A DNA stretch of 64,000 bases from Sediminibacterium sp. (GTDB lineage: Bacteria > Bacteroidota > Bacteroidia > Chitinophagales > Chitinophagaceae), in assembly GCF_019264485.1 (NCBI RefSeq), contig NZ_JAHVAA010000014.1:248001-312000 (forward strand), in the 5' to 3' direction. The notes under the pieces were generated by a model that saw nothing but the letters and a program-made list of their open reading frames with translations, was not told the DNA's origin and made no database searches. The first letter of the stretch is position 1. Each line of letters starts with the position of its first letter. This document shows positions 35,110-44,608 of this stretch, piece by piece. The position numbers and the translations under genes were made by a program.

Positions 35110-35955
35110 ATGATGAAACATCGTATTAAACAGGTTACAGCCAATACACAATTGAATTTCTCACCCGATTTCCCGGGATTACAGGGTGTGAACATCATGG
35201 CAAAAGATTACCCGATTGAACCCTTTCTGGTATTTACAGAATTTAATATGGACAGACCTGTTTTCGGTCCTCATCCACATGCAGGTATTTCAGTAATGAC
35301 TTATATGCTTCCGGATAGTCAGGGAAGCTTTATCAACCGCGACAGCAATGGTGATTTCAGCACAATTGAACCGGGCGGTTTACATATTACCCAGGCCGGC
35401 AGTGGAATTCATCATGATGAATTTCCTTCCATAAAAGGTATAACCACTCATGGTTTTCAGATATGGGTGAATCATACTGAAAACCAACGCATGATATCGC
35501 CAAAAGCCATGCACGCAAGCGCGGCTGATATACCTGAACTGGAAACAGATGATTATACCATTCGCGTAATACATGGCAGTTTTGGGGCATTGTCTTCACC
35601 AAATCGCATGGTAACAGATGTAACACTTTTACATATTTCTCTCAAGCCAGGGAAAAGAATTGAATTGGCCTCTGCACAAATGGCTTTTGTATATGGATTA
35701 AAGGGAAGCGGTACAACGGCCAATCAGGCTATTAACGGACAAAGACTGATCAATTATGATACAGAAGGTGATATTGTAGAAATAAACGCAGACAATGATG
35801 GCCTGGAATTTATGTTTGCAACAGGCATTCCCTTACAGGAAAGCATTACTTATGGCGGTCCATTTGTGATGACTACGGCTGCTCAGATGCAAGAAACCAG
35901 AAAACGTTATGCAGAAGGTAAAATGGGCCATCTTGAACCTTATACAAGCGACTAA
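35110..35955 (+). CDS. Pirin family protein
   Basis: The 281-residue bicupin has the pirin metal site in GPHPHAGIS and the later His in QAGSGIHHDEFPS, with the usual GLHITQAGSG strand. Pirins bind iron; some act as quercetin dioxygenases and some as redox co-regulators. The HxlR/pirin divergent pair is a common arrangement. The ATG at 35110 is chosen, with a second in-frame ATG directly after it; the longer frame to 34909 runs over the HxlR gene and is not credible. Confidence 0.92.
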   Translation: MMKHRIKQVTANTQLNFSPDFPGLQGVNIMAKDYPIEPFLVFTEFNMDRPVFGPHPHAGISVMTYMLPDSQGSFINRDSNGDFSTIEPGGLHITQAGSGIHHDEFPSIKGITTHGFQIWVNHTENQRMISPKAMHASAADIPELETDDYTIRVIHGSFGALSSPNRMVTDVTLLHISLKPGKRIELASAQMAFVYGLKGSGTTANQAINGQRLINYDTEGDIVEINADNDGLEFMFATGIPLQESITYGGPFVMTTAAQMQETRKRYAEGKMGHLEPYTSD

Positions 35956-35968
35956 TATGACTTCATAA

Positions 35969-36002
35969 AAACACTACCAGTTCATGCGGGCTGGTAGTGT
36001 TT
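35969..36002. terminator. Bidirectional hairpin terminator between pirin and DoxX genes
   Basis: AAACACTACCAG (35969-35980) pairs perfectly with 35991-36002 around a 10-base loop. It lies in a convergent gap, with A residues before and T residues after the stem. Confidence 0.85.
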
Positions 36003-36009
36003 CACTTCT

Positions 36010-36384
36010 TTAATTCGCAGCAAGAAAGCGATCTTTTGCAAATGCTTTTGCATACATGAGTAAGGCACCGATTACCATGATATTGCGGAAAATATTCAAC
36101 ATATCGTTGGTATTGTCTGCAGCACGCGGAATATGAATAAAAAATATCGTCAGTAAAACATACAATGCCATAAGCATTGAAGCAAGCTGGTCGTATTTTC
36201 CGATCAGGCAACTAACGATAAAAGCTGTTACCAATATTCCGGTAACATAATTCAGCAATACTCTCGCCGGGAAAAAAGAGGGTATCATTTCGGCACCCGC
36301 TTGTGGCAGGCCGAAATGTAAGCCTGTATATAACAGGAATGACAGAATAAATAACCATCGTCCTGCGGCTAATATATTTCGCAT
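36010..36384 (-). CDS. DoxX-like membrane protein
   Basis: The 124-residue protein has four membrane helices and a layout that fits the DoxX/SURF4 family, including GLHFGLPQAGAEMIP after the first helix and FFIHIPRAADN in the third part. DoxX proteins are linked to redox and thiol stress in several bacteria. It clusters with a YciI-like gene and a Crp-type regulator on the same strand, and with pirin and HxlR opposite, so a stress-response neighbourhood is likely. Confidence 0.8.
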   Translation of the reverse strand: MRNILAAGRWLFILSFLLYTGLHFGLPQAGAEMIPSFFPARVLLNYVTGILVTAFIVSCLIGKYDQLASMLMALYVLLTIFFIHIPRAADNTNDMLNIFRNIMVIGALLMYAKAFAKDRFLAAN

Positions 36385-36407
36385 AAAATAGTTTTGATGG
36401 TTAGGTA

Positions 36408-36755
36408 TTATATTTCGAAAGGCATTACAGGACGGATTTCAACACTACCATTTTCATATTTCAGGATTGGGCAGGTTGCAGACCATTCTTTCACCTCTTC
36501 TAAACTGTCTGCTTTACAAAGCAGGTATCCGGTAAGCAAAATGTTTCCCTGAATAAAGGGTCCTTGCTGTATCCCCTTTTTTGTGACTACCGTTCCGTCG
36601 AATTCAATCGGCTGGCTGGATACAAGTTTCCCTTGCATGGCAATATTACCAATCCATTGTTGCCACTTAGGCATATCATCGAGCATATCATCGGGTGAAG
36701 TGATATACTTTCCATTACCGGATTGGTTGTAGAACAATAACAGGTACTCTTTCAT
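36408..36755 (-). CDS. YciI-like (YCII/DGPF) domain protein
   Basis: The 115-residue protein has the YCII fold marks: the opening MKEYLLLFYNQSG, an internal GPFIQGNILLTGYLL and the ending ENGSVEIRPVMPFEI, typical of the DGPF/YCII proteins often found beside sigma factors or regulators. A catalytic His/Asp pair is not obvious, so activity is uncertain. It follows the DoxX-like gene's direction, 23 bases upstream of it. Confidence 0.82.
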   Translation of the reverse strand: MKEYLLLFYNQSGNGKYITSPDDMLDDMPKWQQWIGNIAMQGKLVSSQPIEFDGTVVTKKGIQQGPFIQGNILLTGYLLCKADSLEEVKEWSATCPILKYENGSVEIRPVMPFEI

Positions 36756-36836
36756 AATTGTAATTTTTTGATGAATGATTTGACCTTACAAAAATGAAAA
36801 AACGAGTACGCAGGACTCTTGATAAATGTCAAGACT

Positions 36837-37406
36837 TTATAATTTCCCTTTTAAACGGGTATAGGTTTCGGCTGAAATACCGAGATAAGAGGCGATCATT
36901 TTACTGGATAATCTCGTAAAGAGTTTAGGCTGATTATCCATCATCCATCGCAGACGTTCCAGTGCATCCATTGAAACAAATGTATTAATTCGATAAATCG
37001 AATTAGCGTAAGACAATTCAAGTATCTGTCTGTACATCTTTTCAAACTGTGGAAAGCGAATGGATAGTTCCATAAAATGCTCTCGGCTGATGGCCAATAC
37101 CTGCGAAGCTTCAATGGAACGAAAAAATTCTTTTGATGGTACCTGTTGCAGAAAACTATTGATTTCCATCAACCATTGTTCTTCAAAAATAAAATCGCGT
37201 GTAGTTTCATTCCCGGCTGCATCAATTGTAAAAACCTGTACAGCCCCACTTACTATAAAATAACAGGAGCGACATAATTCACCTTCGCGCAGCAGGTATT
37301 CATTACGCTTCAGTTTCATTGGTTTGAAGTAGCTGATTACTTCTTCCAGTCCACCTGTATCATTCCCAAGTTTAGAGCGGATATGTTGTTCCAGAATCTG
37401 GTGCAT
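36837..37406 (-). CDS. Crp/Fnr family transcriptional regulator
   Basis: The 189-residue protein has an N-terminal cyclic-nucleotide-binding-like beta roll (LREGELCRSCYFIVSGAVQVF) and a short C-terminal helix-turn-helix (KMIASYLGISAETYTRLKGKL). It lacks the RxS motif needed to bind cAMP and has no Fe-S cysteine set, so the ligand is unknown. It is the promoter-proximal gene of the Crp-YciI-DoxX run and probably regulates it. It stops just after the recognition helix, as is common for this subgroup. Confidence 0.9.
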   Translation of the reverse strand: MHQILEQHIRSKLGNDTGGLEEVISYFKPMKLKRNEYLLREGELCRSCYFIVSGAVQVFTIDAAGNETTRDFIFEEQWLMEINSFLQQVPSKEFFRSIEASQVLAISREHFMELSIRFPQFEKMYRQILELSYANSIYRINTFVSMDALERLRWMMDNQPKLFTRLSSKMIASYLGISAETYTRLKGKL

Positions 37407-37492
37407 ATAAGGTAATTAGCATTAATTACAGGCTCCTGAAGTACAGCTTCAAAATATTAAATCTGTACGAAGCGGTTATGGCAACAACAAAA

Positions 37493-37517
37493 AGCCCCCG
37501 GAATTGTTCCGGGGGCT
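37493..37517 (-). terminator. Intrinsic terminator of the ATP synthase operon
   Basis: AGCCCCCGGAA (37493-37503) pairs with TTCCGGGGGCT (37507-37517) around a three-base loop. The minus strand continues TTTTGTTG, giving a classic terminator 25 bases after the atpA stop. Confidence 0.95.
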
Positions 37518-37541
37518 CCTATATTATCAAAGCTATTTCGC

Positions 37542-39119
37542 TTATTTATACTGAGGCATCAGGCTTTTTGCCAGTTCAGTCATTTTATTGACACCATCTT
37601 CTGGCAGGTTACCTTTTTTAAACTCAGCCAGTACATCAGGCAGTTTGTTCTCCATTTCCATCAGGAAATGTGCTTCAAACTCTTTCACTTTCTTTACCGC
37701 TACTTCACGCAAGAGACCCTGCGTACCGAGGTAAATAATCGCTACCTGTTTTTCTACTGAGAATGGTGAGTACTGAGCTTGTTTCAGAATTTCTACGTTA
37801 CGGGCACCTTTATCGAGTACCATTTTAGTAGCAGCATCGAGGTCACCACCGAATTTAGAGAAAGCTTCCATTTCACGATACAGGGCCTGATCGAGTTTCA
37901 GTGTACCCGAAACTTTTTTCATGGATTTAATCTGCGCATTACCACCCACACGGCTTACAGAGATACCCACGTTAATTGCAGGACGGATACCTGCATTAAA
38001 CAGGTTACCTTCTAAGAATATCTGTCCATCGGTAATCGAGATTACGTTGGTTGGGATATAGGCAGATACGTCGCCAGCCTGTGTTTCAATGATTGGCAAT
38101 GCAGTGAGCGAACCACCACCTTTTACAAGGTGTTTGATTGACTCTGGTAAATCGTTCATATTCTTAGCCACATCATCATTGGCAATTACTTTCGCTGCGC
38201 GCTCCAGCAAACGGCTGTGCAGGTAGAATACGTCACCTGGATAAGCTTCACGTCCGGGAGGTCTTCTCAACAACAGAGAAACCTCACGGTAAGCAACCGC
38301 CTGTTTTGATAAATCATCATAGATGATTAGTGCAGGGCGACCGGTATCACGGAAAAATTCCCCAATAGCAGCGCCGGCAAATGGCGCGTAGAACTGCTGT
38401 GGAGCTGGATCTGATGCAGAAGCAGATACGATGGTAGTATAAGCCATTGCACCATTATCAGCCAAAGTCTTCATTACACCGGCAACGGTAGAAGCTTTTT
38501 GTCCGATGGCTACATAAATACAATAAACAGGTTTACCTGCATCATAAAATTCTTTCTGGTTGATAATGGTATCCACACAGATGGCTGTTTTACCAGTCTG
38601 CCGGTCACCAATTACCAGCTCACGCTGTCCACGACCTACGGGAATCATTGCATCAATAGCTTTGATACCAGTTTGTAATGGTTCTTTTACAGGCTCACGG
38701 TAAATTACACCTGGTGCTTTACGCTCCAGTGGCATTTCATAAAGGTCGCCGGTGATTGGGCCTTTACCATCAATGGCTTCACCCAAAGTATTGATTACAC
38801 GGCCAACAACGCCCTCACCAACTTTGATAGAGGCAATTTTACCGGTTCTTTTTACTTTGGCGCCTTCTTTAATATCGCCGCTTTCGCCCATGAGTACCAC
38901 ACCCACATTATCTTCTTCCAGGTTAAGGGCAATGGCTTTTACACCACTTTCAAATTCTACCAGTTCACCACTGCGTACGCCGTTCAGGCCATACACACGG
39001 GCGATACCGTCACCTACCTGTAATACGGTTCCCACTTCTTCCAGATCGGCCGATACATTGAAATTGCTGAGCTGCTGTCTCAGTATCGCTGATATTTCAT
39101 CGGGTTTAATGTCCACCAT
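37542..39119 (-). CDS. atpA: F1 ATP synthase subunit alpha
   Basis: AtpA forms the non-catalytic nucleotide-binding sites of the F1 hexamer. The 525-residue protein has Walker [10 protein letters not shown], the [48 protein letters not shown] region and a full C-terminal helical domain. It is the last gene of this operon and is followed at once by a strong terminator. In many Chitinophagaceae I would expect atpG next; it is absent from the window, so gamma must be encoded elsewhere. Confidence 0.98.
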   Translation of the reverse strand: MVDIKPDEISAILRQQLSNFNVSADLEEVGTVLQVGDGIARVYGLNGVRSGELVEFESGVKAIALNLEEDNVGVVLMGESGDIKEGAKVKRTGKIASIKVGEGVVGRVINTLGEAIDGKGPITGDLYEMPLERKAPGVIYREPVKEPLQTGIKAIDAMIPVGRGQRELVIGDRQTGKTAICVDTIINQKEFYDAGKPVYCIYVAIGQKASTVAGVMKTLADNGAMAYTTIVSASASDPAPQQFYAPFAGAAIGEFFRDTGRPALIIYDDLSKQAVAYREVSLLLRRPPGREAYPGDVFYLHSRLLERAAKVIANDDVAKNMNDLPESIKHLVKGGGSLTALPIIETQAGDVSAYIPTNVISITDGQIFLEGNLFNAGIRPAINVGISVSRVGGNAQIKSMKKVSGTLKLDQALYREMEAFSKFGGDLDAATKMVLDKGARNVEILKQAQYSPFSVEKQVAIIYLGTQGLLREVAVKKVKEFEAHFLMEMENKLPDVLAEFKKGNLPEDGVNKMTELAKSLMPQYK

Positions 39120-39154
39120 GATGTATTCTGTTTATTGATGATTTGTGATTGTTA

Positions 39155-39718
39155 TTATCGTAACTGCTGAACATATAAATTCTGCAGGAACTGTTTTTTA
39201 ATGTCTTTCAGGTCGCGCAAAATACTTGCATCAACCAGGTTATTATTGAATTCAAGAACAAAACCACCAATCAGGCTCTCATCTGTTTTGATTTCGAGTT
39301 CGATATTGGCAAAGTTTTTTTCCGCTTTTACTTTCTGTTCTATAGACTGTTTCAGCTCTTCACTTACAGGAATAGCTGTGGTAAGTAATACCTTATGAAT
39401 GCCTTTGATAGCATTGTATTGATCAATAAATGCTTCTGCTATTTCCGGCAAATCGCTTTCACGACCTTTTTTCACCAACAGGTTATTAAAAGCAGCAGTG
39501 AGCTCTCCTACTTTTCCGTTGGTTACAGCTGTAATGATACTGTTCTTCTGATCGGCTTTAATTACCGGACTTTTCAACAGGTTTACAAAATCTCTGCTGC
39601 TCCTGCAAACAGCCTGCAGGTATTTCATATCGGTATACACGGACTCAAGCTGACCTTTTTCTGTAGCCAGGTCAACCAGACTTTTCGCATACCTTCCTGC
39701 TAAACGTGGATTCTGCAT
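39155..39718 (-). CDS. atpH: ATP synthase subunit delta
   Basis: Delta is the stalk protein joining F1 to the peripheral stator. The 187-residue protein has the typical N-terminal helical bundle (ARYAKSLVDLATEKGQL) and the C-terminal IKTDESLIGGFVLEFNNNLVDASI block. It lies between atpF and atpA in the normal order. A GGAAATTT-unit repeat element fills the gap to atpF. Confidence 0.95.
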   Translation of the reverse strand: MQNPRLAGRYAKSLVDLATEKGQLESVYTDMKYLQAVCRSSRDFVNLLKSPVIKADQKNSIITAVTNGKVGELTAAFNNLLVKKGRESDLPEIAEAFIDQYNAIKGIHKVLLTTAIPVSEELKQSIEQKVKAEKNFANIELEIKTDESLIGGFVLEFNNNLVDASILRDLKDIKKQFLQNLYVQQLR

Positions 39719-39725
39719 TTATAAT

Positions 39726-39832
39726 CAATTTGAAAATTTGGAAATTTGGAAATTTGGATATGAGTGTGGATGAAGAAATAAGGATTGAATTATCATTTCC
39801 AAATTTCCAAATTCACTCATTTCCAAATTAAT
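39726..39832. repeat. GGAAATTT-unit palindrome inside the ATP synthase operon
   Basis: 39726-39760 contains three tandem TTTGGAAA units, and 39796-39829 contains complementary TTTCCAAA units. It separates atpF from atpH within one operon. The atpF stop TAA is followed directly by TTTGGAAATG, so the arm starts at the stop codon. A hairpin here could change the relative amounts of b and delta subunits. Confidence 0.85.
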
Positions 39833-40337
39833 TCAGCTTCACTCCATCAGCCAGTTGCTTAATATAGCTTTCCTGTTCTGATTTGTTGGCCAGTTCTCTG
39901 CGTAATACTTTTTCTGCCACTTCTACCACTAATGAGCCTACCTGATTTTTAACATCGGTAAGTGCTGCGTTTTTCTGCTGGTTAATCGCAACCTGCGCAT
40001 CAGACACAATCCTGTCGTATTCGCTTTTGGCTTTATCTTTTGCATCGGCTACCATTTTATCGGCAGTTTCCTTTGCTTCTTTAATCATCGTTGCTCTTTC
40101 CTCACGGGCTTTTGCCAGCAATGCTTCATTTTCACTCTGCATGGCTGCAATATCAGCCTTCATTTTGTCGGCTTTGCTCAGTGCATCTTCAATACCCTGC
40201 TCACGATCGTGAATGGCTTTCAGCATGGGTTTCCACGCAAAAGCACGCAATACGAAGAAGAGTACAATAAATGCAATGGTATTCCAGAATACAAGTCCGA
40301 TGTCGGGTAATACCAGCGGGTTTATTTCTAATAACAT
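39828..40337 (-). CDS. atpF: ATP synthase subunit b
   Basis: Subunit b is the stator stalk of the Fo part. The 169-residue protein has one N-terminal membrane helix (LVFWNTIAFIVLFFVLRAF), then a long charged coiled coil rich in Ala, Lys and Glu. This layout is standard. Its stop codon abuts the repeat element that precedes atpH, and a hairpin separates it from atpE upstream. Confidence 0.95.
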   Translation of the reverse strand: MLLEINPLVLPDIGLVFWNTIAFIVLFFVLRAFAWKPMLKAIHDREQGIEDALSKADKMKADIAAMQSENEALLAKAREERATMIKEAKETADKMVADAKDKAKSEYDRIVSDAQVAINQQKNAALTDVKNQVGSLVVEVAEKVLRRELANKSEQESYIKQLADGVKLN

Positions 40338-40380
40338 AAACTAAGTTTATAACTGCGTTTCAAAATTCTTCCTGAAAATT

Positions 40381-40416
40381 ATACGGACCCTTCCGCCCTT
40401 TGCATGGGGTCCGTAT
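40381..40416 (-). terminator. Hairpin between atpE and atpF
   Basis: ATACGGACCC (40381-40390) pairs with GGGTCCGTAT (40407-40416) around a 16-base loop, after the atpE stop. In other bacteria, hairpins here help produce excess subunit c; a stabilising or attenuating role is inferred. The following minus-strand sequence (AATTTTCAGG) is a weak T tract only. Confidence 0.65.
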
Positions 40417-40431
40417 AAAAAGTTGAACGGA

Positions 40432-40677
<246 letters not shown>

Positions 40678-40680
40678 TTA

Positions 40681-41778
40681 TTAATGATGCGCTGCTTCAT
40701 GGTGATGCTCTTCTGTAGCCATACCAATATACATGGCGCTCAACATGGTAAAGATGTATGCCTGCAGGAAAGCCACAAGCAATTCAATCAATCCGATGAA
40801 CACCGCAAAAGGCACAGCAATAGCAGATGCAAACACAGTTTTAAATATGAAGATCAGGCAGATTAAGCTCAGTACAAGGATGTGACCCGCTGTAATGTTC
40901 GCAAACAATCGGATCATCAGTGAAATGGGTTTGGTAAATACCCCAATCAATTCAATAGGAGCCAGGAACAGTTTCATGCTCCAGTGCATACCAGGCATCC
41001 AGAAAATATGTTGCCAGTAACTTTTGTTTCCATTCAGGTTTACCACAATAAACACAAACACAGCCAGGGTCATGGTAAAGGCGATATTACCACTCACATT
41101 GGCTCCACCCGGGAAGAAAGGAATCAATCCCAAAAAGTTATTGATTAAGATCAGGAAGAAAATCGTGAGCAGGAAAGGCATGTACTTAGCGTACTTATGA
41201 CCGATATTGGGTTTTGCCACTTCATCGCGTACAAAAAGAACAATTGGCTCCATAAATGACTGTAAGCCTTTTGGCGCAGATTTTACCCCTCTCTTTCGGT
41301 AAGCACCGCCAACCGTAAGGAATACCAGCAAAAGAATGGCGATGGAAACAAATAAAGAGGCCACATTTTTCGTGATAGAGAAATCCCAGACTTTAGCTGA
41401 TAATGTTTGATCAACCGTACCATCAGCATTCACCACTTTTACTTTCCCTTCAATGGTTTTGTAGTTGTAGTTACCGGCATAAACTGCAGGTTCATGATGT
41501 TCATCCATCAGTTTGGCAGAAGAAAATACCTCCAGTCCTTTATCGGAATACAGGATTACCGGTAAAGGCAGGGTGGTATGACCCCATAAATGCCAGCTAT
41601 GGTCGTCTTTAATGTGTTCGAGAATGGTTTCAGTGACATCAAACTCCTTTGCAGCATGACCTTCACCAGCGGTGTTACCACCCTGGGGATTATCGTTGGC
41701 ATAGGAAACAGTAGAAAACAGCAATATAAAAAGGCTGAAAGTCGCTACCAGTAAAGATTTTACGCTCATGCGGGCCAT
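40681..41778 (-). CDS. atpB: ATP synthase subunit a with long periplasmic N-terminus
   Basis: Subunit a carries the proton half-channels of Fo. The protein has 365 residues, longer than the E. coli form (about 270), because of a signal-peptide-like start and a periplasmic domain of about 130 residues, as is usual in Bacteroidota. The essential Arg is in LMIRLFANITAGHIL. The C-terminus is His-rich (EEHHHEAAHH). It is the first gene of the operon. No atpI or atpZ gene lies upstream. Confidence 0.96.
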   Translation of the reverse strand: MARMSVKSLLVATFSLFILLFSTVSYANDNPQGGNTAGEGHAAKEFDVTETILEHIKDDHSWHLWGHTTLPLPVILYSDKGLEVFSSAKLMDEHHEPAVYAGNYNYKTIEGKVKVVNADGTVDQTLSAKVWDFSITKNVASLFVSIAILLLVFLTVGGAYRKRGVKSAPKGLQSFMEPIVLFVRDEVAKPNIGHKYAKYMPFLLTIFFLILINNFLGLIPFFPGGANVSGNIAFTMTLAVFVFIVVNLNGNKSYWQHIFWMPGMHWSMKLFLAPIELIGVFTKPISLMIRLFANITAGHILVLSLICLIFIFKTVFASAIAVPFAVFIGLIELLVAFLQAYIFTMLSAMYIGMATEEHHHEAAHH

Positions 41779-41798
41779 ACCTGTCTCGAAATTTGCGG

Positions 41799-41806
41799 CA
41801 AAGATA
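41799..41806 (-). promoter_or_regulatory. Candidate -7 box of the ATP synthase operon
   Basis: TATCTTTG on the minus strand matches TAnnTTTG, about 20 bases before the atpB start. The -33 position holds TTTACTG rather than TTTG, so it may be a moderate promoter. Confidence 0.5.
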
Positions 41807-41858
41807 GGGGTAAAGGGGGTGAAAACAGTAAATGATTCAAGAGAAAATCAGGAAAAAA

Positions 41859-42349
41859 TCAGTTGCCCGTTTTACCTTCTTTTTCTTTGAGTTTTTTGAT
41901 TTCTTCAAGTTGTATAACATCCATCTGGTCTATAGGGCGATTTACAGCTTTCTTATTGGCAATCAAGTGATTAATATGCAAGAATGGTACTTTTACACCT
42001 TCCAGGGTAACAAATGCTGCCATTTCATAGCACTCCACAAACGATGCATCTTCCAGCCCTTTCATGGAAGTCATAATATCAAGTTCTACCCCAGCTGCAT
42101 AAAAGGTGGTCCAGCCTCGAACAAACTCCATTGTTTCCAACGATTCTATGTCGCCATAACCCAATTCCCTGAAAGAGGCTCTCAATCTTTTTCGATTCTC
42201 TAGCGTATCCTCTATCCACATGTCAACATCTTCCGTAACCCGATTGTATCCATAAAAGAATGTGGCTAACACCCTACCATAATATACCTTACCTGATGTT
42301 CATTCAAGCTGCGCCAAAAGGCTATGAATTCCTCATCAAGCATGTCCAT
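41859..42349 (-). pseudogene. Frameshifted nucleotidyltransferase (AbiEii-like fold)
   Basis: Two frames together give a normal protein. From the ATG at 42349 the first frame reads MDMLDEEFIAFWRSLNEHQV and then RYIMVG before a stop at about 42310-42265. The other frame, open from 42272 (GTG), continues LATFFYGYNRVTEDVDMWI, with the DxD catalytic pair, to the stop at 41859. One base is missing within the expected glycine motif (VGG) at about 42265-42275. It is either a recent pseudogene or a sequencing error. Family members bind nucleotides and include toxin-like proteins; the true substrate is unknown. Confidence 0.75.
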
Positions 42350-42363
42350 AAAAATCCGTTAGA

Positions 42364-42591
42364 TTATGATTTTTCAGCGGGGTAAGTAACAATGCCTCTT
42401 TTTAAAGTAGCATTCCTCTGTAACATTTTTGTAAAAGCCTGTAATTTTTCTATATCGGATCTGAAAACCAGATCGGCTAATTTCTCTTCGGGTGATTTTG
42501 AAACAAAGCCATATACAGGCTGTGATTCCTGAACAGAATCTTTGCCTGGCACTTCATCATTATTTATTTGTTTTCCGCTATTCATGGCCAT
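42364..42591 (-). CDS. Small protein upstream of the nucleotidyltransferase
   Basis: The 75-residue polar protein has an acidic/Ser-rich first half and a basic second half (DIEKLQAFTKMLQRNATLKRG). I recognise no domain. It starts five bases after the ABC transporter stop and ends 14 bases before the nucleotidyltransferase ATG, so the pair looks like a small two-gene cassette, perhaps a regulator or antitoxin with its enzyme. That idea rests on gene order only. Confidence 0.55.
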   Translation of the reverse strand: MAMNSGKQINNDEVPGKDSVQESQPVYGFVSKSPEEKLADLVFRSDIEKLQAFTKMLQRNATLKRGIVTYPAEKS

Positions 42592-42596
42592 TGATT

Positions 42597-44420
42597 TTAG
42601 ACCAATACAGTTTTCTTTTTCTCAAACTGCATCTCATGCAATTTAGCATAAAATCCGCCCATTAACAAGAGTTCTTCATGGCTACCCATCTCTTTTATTT
42701 CACCCTTATCTAACACTATAATCTTATCCGCTTTGCGTATGGTAGACAGTCTGTGAGCTATAACAATAGATGTTCTGCCTGAGATGAGTTGATCGATCGC
42801 TTTTTCAATCAGCATCTCACTTTCTGTATCAATTGATGAAGTGGCTTCATCGAGAATAAGGATGGATGGATTATACAGTAATGCACGTATAAAAGATAAT
42901 AACTGTCGCTGCCCTAAACTCAGCGTACTCCCTCTTTCCATAACATTGTAATCGTAACCACTCGGGAGTTGCATAATAAAATCGTGCACCCCAATCATTT
43001 TTGCCGCCTGCACCACCTGTTCTTTGGTAATAGCCGGATTACGCAGTGTAATATTATCCATCACAGAACCGGAGAAAAGAAATACATCCTGTAGTACTAC
43101 ACCCATACTTTTTCTCAACCTGTCGATATCATAAGTATTAATATTTACACCATCGATCCTTATTTCTCCCTGCTGAACCTGGTATAACCTGTTTAATAAA
43201 CTGATCACTGATGTTTTTCCACTGCCTGTATGCCCAACCAATGCCACTGTTTCACCAGCTTTTACCTTAAAACTGATATTTTTCAATACATATTGTTCAT
43301 CTGTATAGGCAAATGAAACATGATCCAGTTCTATATCGCCTCTGATATGGTCGGGTTGATGGGTACCATGATCTGCTGCTGTAATTTCATCTGGGTTATC
43401 CATTACTTTGAATACCCTTTCTGCAGCCACCATACCCATTTGTAATACATTGAATTTATCGGCGATTACCCGAAGCGGACGAAATATCTGGTTGAGGTAG
43501 AGAATAAAAGCCATCAACAAACCCGGACTCGTAGCATCGGGTTTTCCGGCGATCCACCATACGAGTAAACCGGTGCTGAGGGCCAGCACCACTTCCACTA
43601 CAGGAAAGAAAACAGAATAAGCGAAAATGGCTTTGATATTCGCATTCCGGTGTTCTGCATTAATTTTTTTAAACTTATTCATTTCCCGGTCTTCCGCTGC
43701 AAATGCCTGCACCACCTGCATACCGGTAATATGTTCCTGTACAAAAGCATTCAGGCTGGCCACCGCATTTCTTACACTGATAAAACTTTTGTTGACACTT
43801 TCCTTGAAATAATAAGTAGCAATAATCATGATGGGAAACGGCGCCAGACAGATCAAAGTTAACTGCCAGTTTTCCCAGAACATGACACCAAGCGTTACCA
43901 CGATTACGAGAATGTCGGCAATGATAGGAATAAGTCCGTCTGAAAAAATATCATTGATCCTTTCTATATCATCAATGGTTCGGGTGGTTAAAGTACCGAT
44001 AGGTGTTTTATCGAACTGGCGGAGGTTTAACCCCAGTATCTTCCTGTAAGTAGCTATCCGCATATCTTTCACTACATGCTGCCCCATGGAAGCTGTAATA
44101 AAACTGAATACAAAACGAATACCTGTTTCTATAAAAAGAAATACAATCTGAAAGAGCGTAACCGAAATGATAAAACGGCTGGCATCAGACAAATCGGTGT
44201 TGAATAACAGCGTATCCAGCCAGCCAGGTATCAATATGCTTTTTCCTGTGGCTTTATCAACCGTTAGCTGGATTAAATAGGGTCTTACAGGTGCAAATAC
44301 CGCCATCAATACCGCCAGCATGATGCTGAGGTAGAAACTGGTCCGGTAGGGTTTTACAAACTGGAATACCCTTGACAATAAGGAAAAATCGAAGACTTTC
44401 TTTTTACTCGTTTCGGTCAT
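42597..44420 (-). CDS. MsbA-like ABC exporter (fused permease and ATPase)
   Basis: The protein (607 residues from the ATG at 44420) has an N-terminal six-helix transmembrane domain and a C-terminal ATPase with Walker A GHTGSGKTS, the signature LSLGQRQLL (for LSGGQ), Walker B ILILDEATSSID and the switch His in VIAHRLST. It is a half-transporter that works as a dimer. The MsbA/multidrug subfamily is likely; the substrate could be lipid or drug. It is divergent from relA/spoT across a repeat element. Confidence 0.95.
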   Translation of the reverse strand: MTETSKKKVFDFSLLSRVFQFVKPYRTSFYLSIMLAVLMAVFAPVRPYLIQLTVDKATGKSILIPGWLDTLLFNTDLSDASRFIISVTLFQIVFLFIETGIRFVFSFITASMGQHVVKDMRIATYRKILGLNLRQFDKTPIGTLTTRTIDDIERINDIFSDGLIPIIADILVIVVTLGVMFWENWQLTLICLAPFPIMIIATYYFKESVNKSFISVRNAVASLNAFVQEHITGMQVVQAFAAEDREMNKFKKINAEHRNANIKAIFAYSVFFPVVEVVLALSTGLLVWWIAGKPDATSPGLLMAFILYLNQIFRPLRVIADKFNVLQMGMVAAERVFKVMDNPDEITAADHGTHQPDHIRGDIELDHVSFAYTDEQYVLKNISFKVKAGETVALVGHTGSGKTSVISLLNRLYQVQQGEIRIDGVNINTYDIDRLRKSMGVVLQDVFLFSGSVMDNITLRNPAITKEQVVQAAKMIGVHDFIMQLPSGYDYNVMERGSTLSLGQRQLLSFIRALLYNPSILILDEATSSIDTESEMLIEKAIDQLISGRTSIVIAHRLSTIRKADKIIVLDKGEIKEMGSHEELLLMGGFYAKLHEMQFEKKKTVLV

Positions 44421-44486
44421 GACAGGTGCCAAAGTTAACAACTAAGCCGGGGTGGTGGTTACCGATGCTGTAAAATTTAGTTAAGA

Positions 44487-44586
44487 TAGTGAGTAGTCAG
44501 GAGTGAATAGTGAGTGGATGTTGGAATTGATAAAACCGTAAGTCATACTCCAAAATACTCCCTACGCACTGCTGACTACTCACTCA
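44487..44586. repeat. GTGAGTAGTCAG-unit palindrome
   Basis: The left arm 44487-44517 has GTGAGTA/GTCAGGA/GTGAATA units and the right arm 44565-44585 has CTGACTA/CTCACTC units, with a long loop of about 50 bases. It lies between the divergent MsbA-like and relA/spoT genes, so it sits in promoter space. A TATATTCG that could act as a weak -7 box for relA/spoT follows immediately. Confidence 0.8.
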
Positions 44587-44608
44587 TTTCGTATATTCGT
44601 ACATAGAT

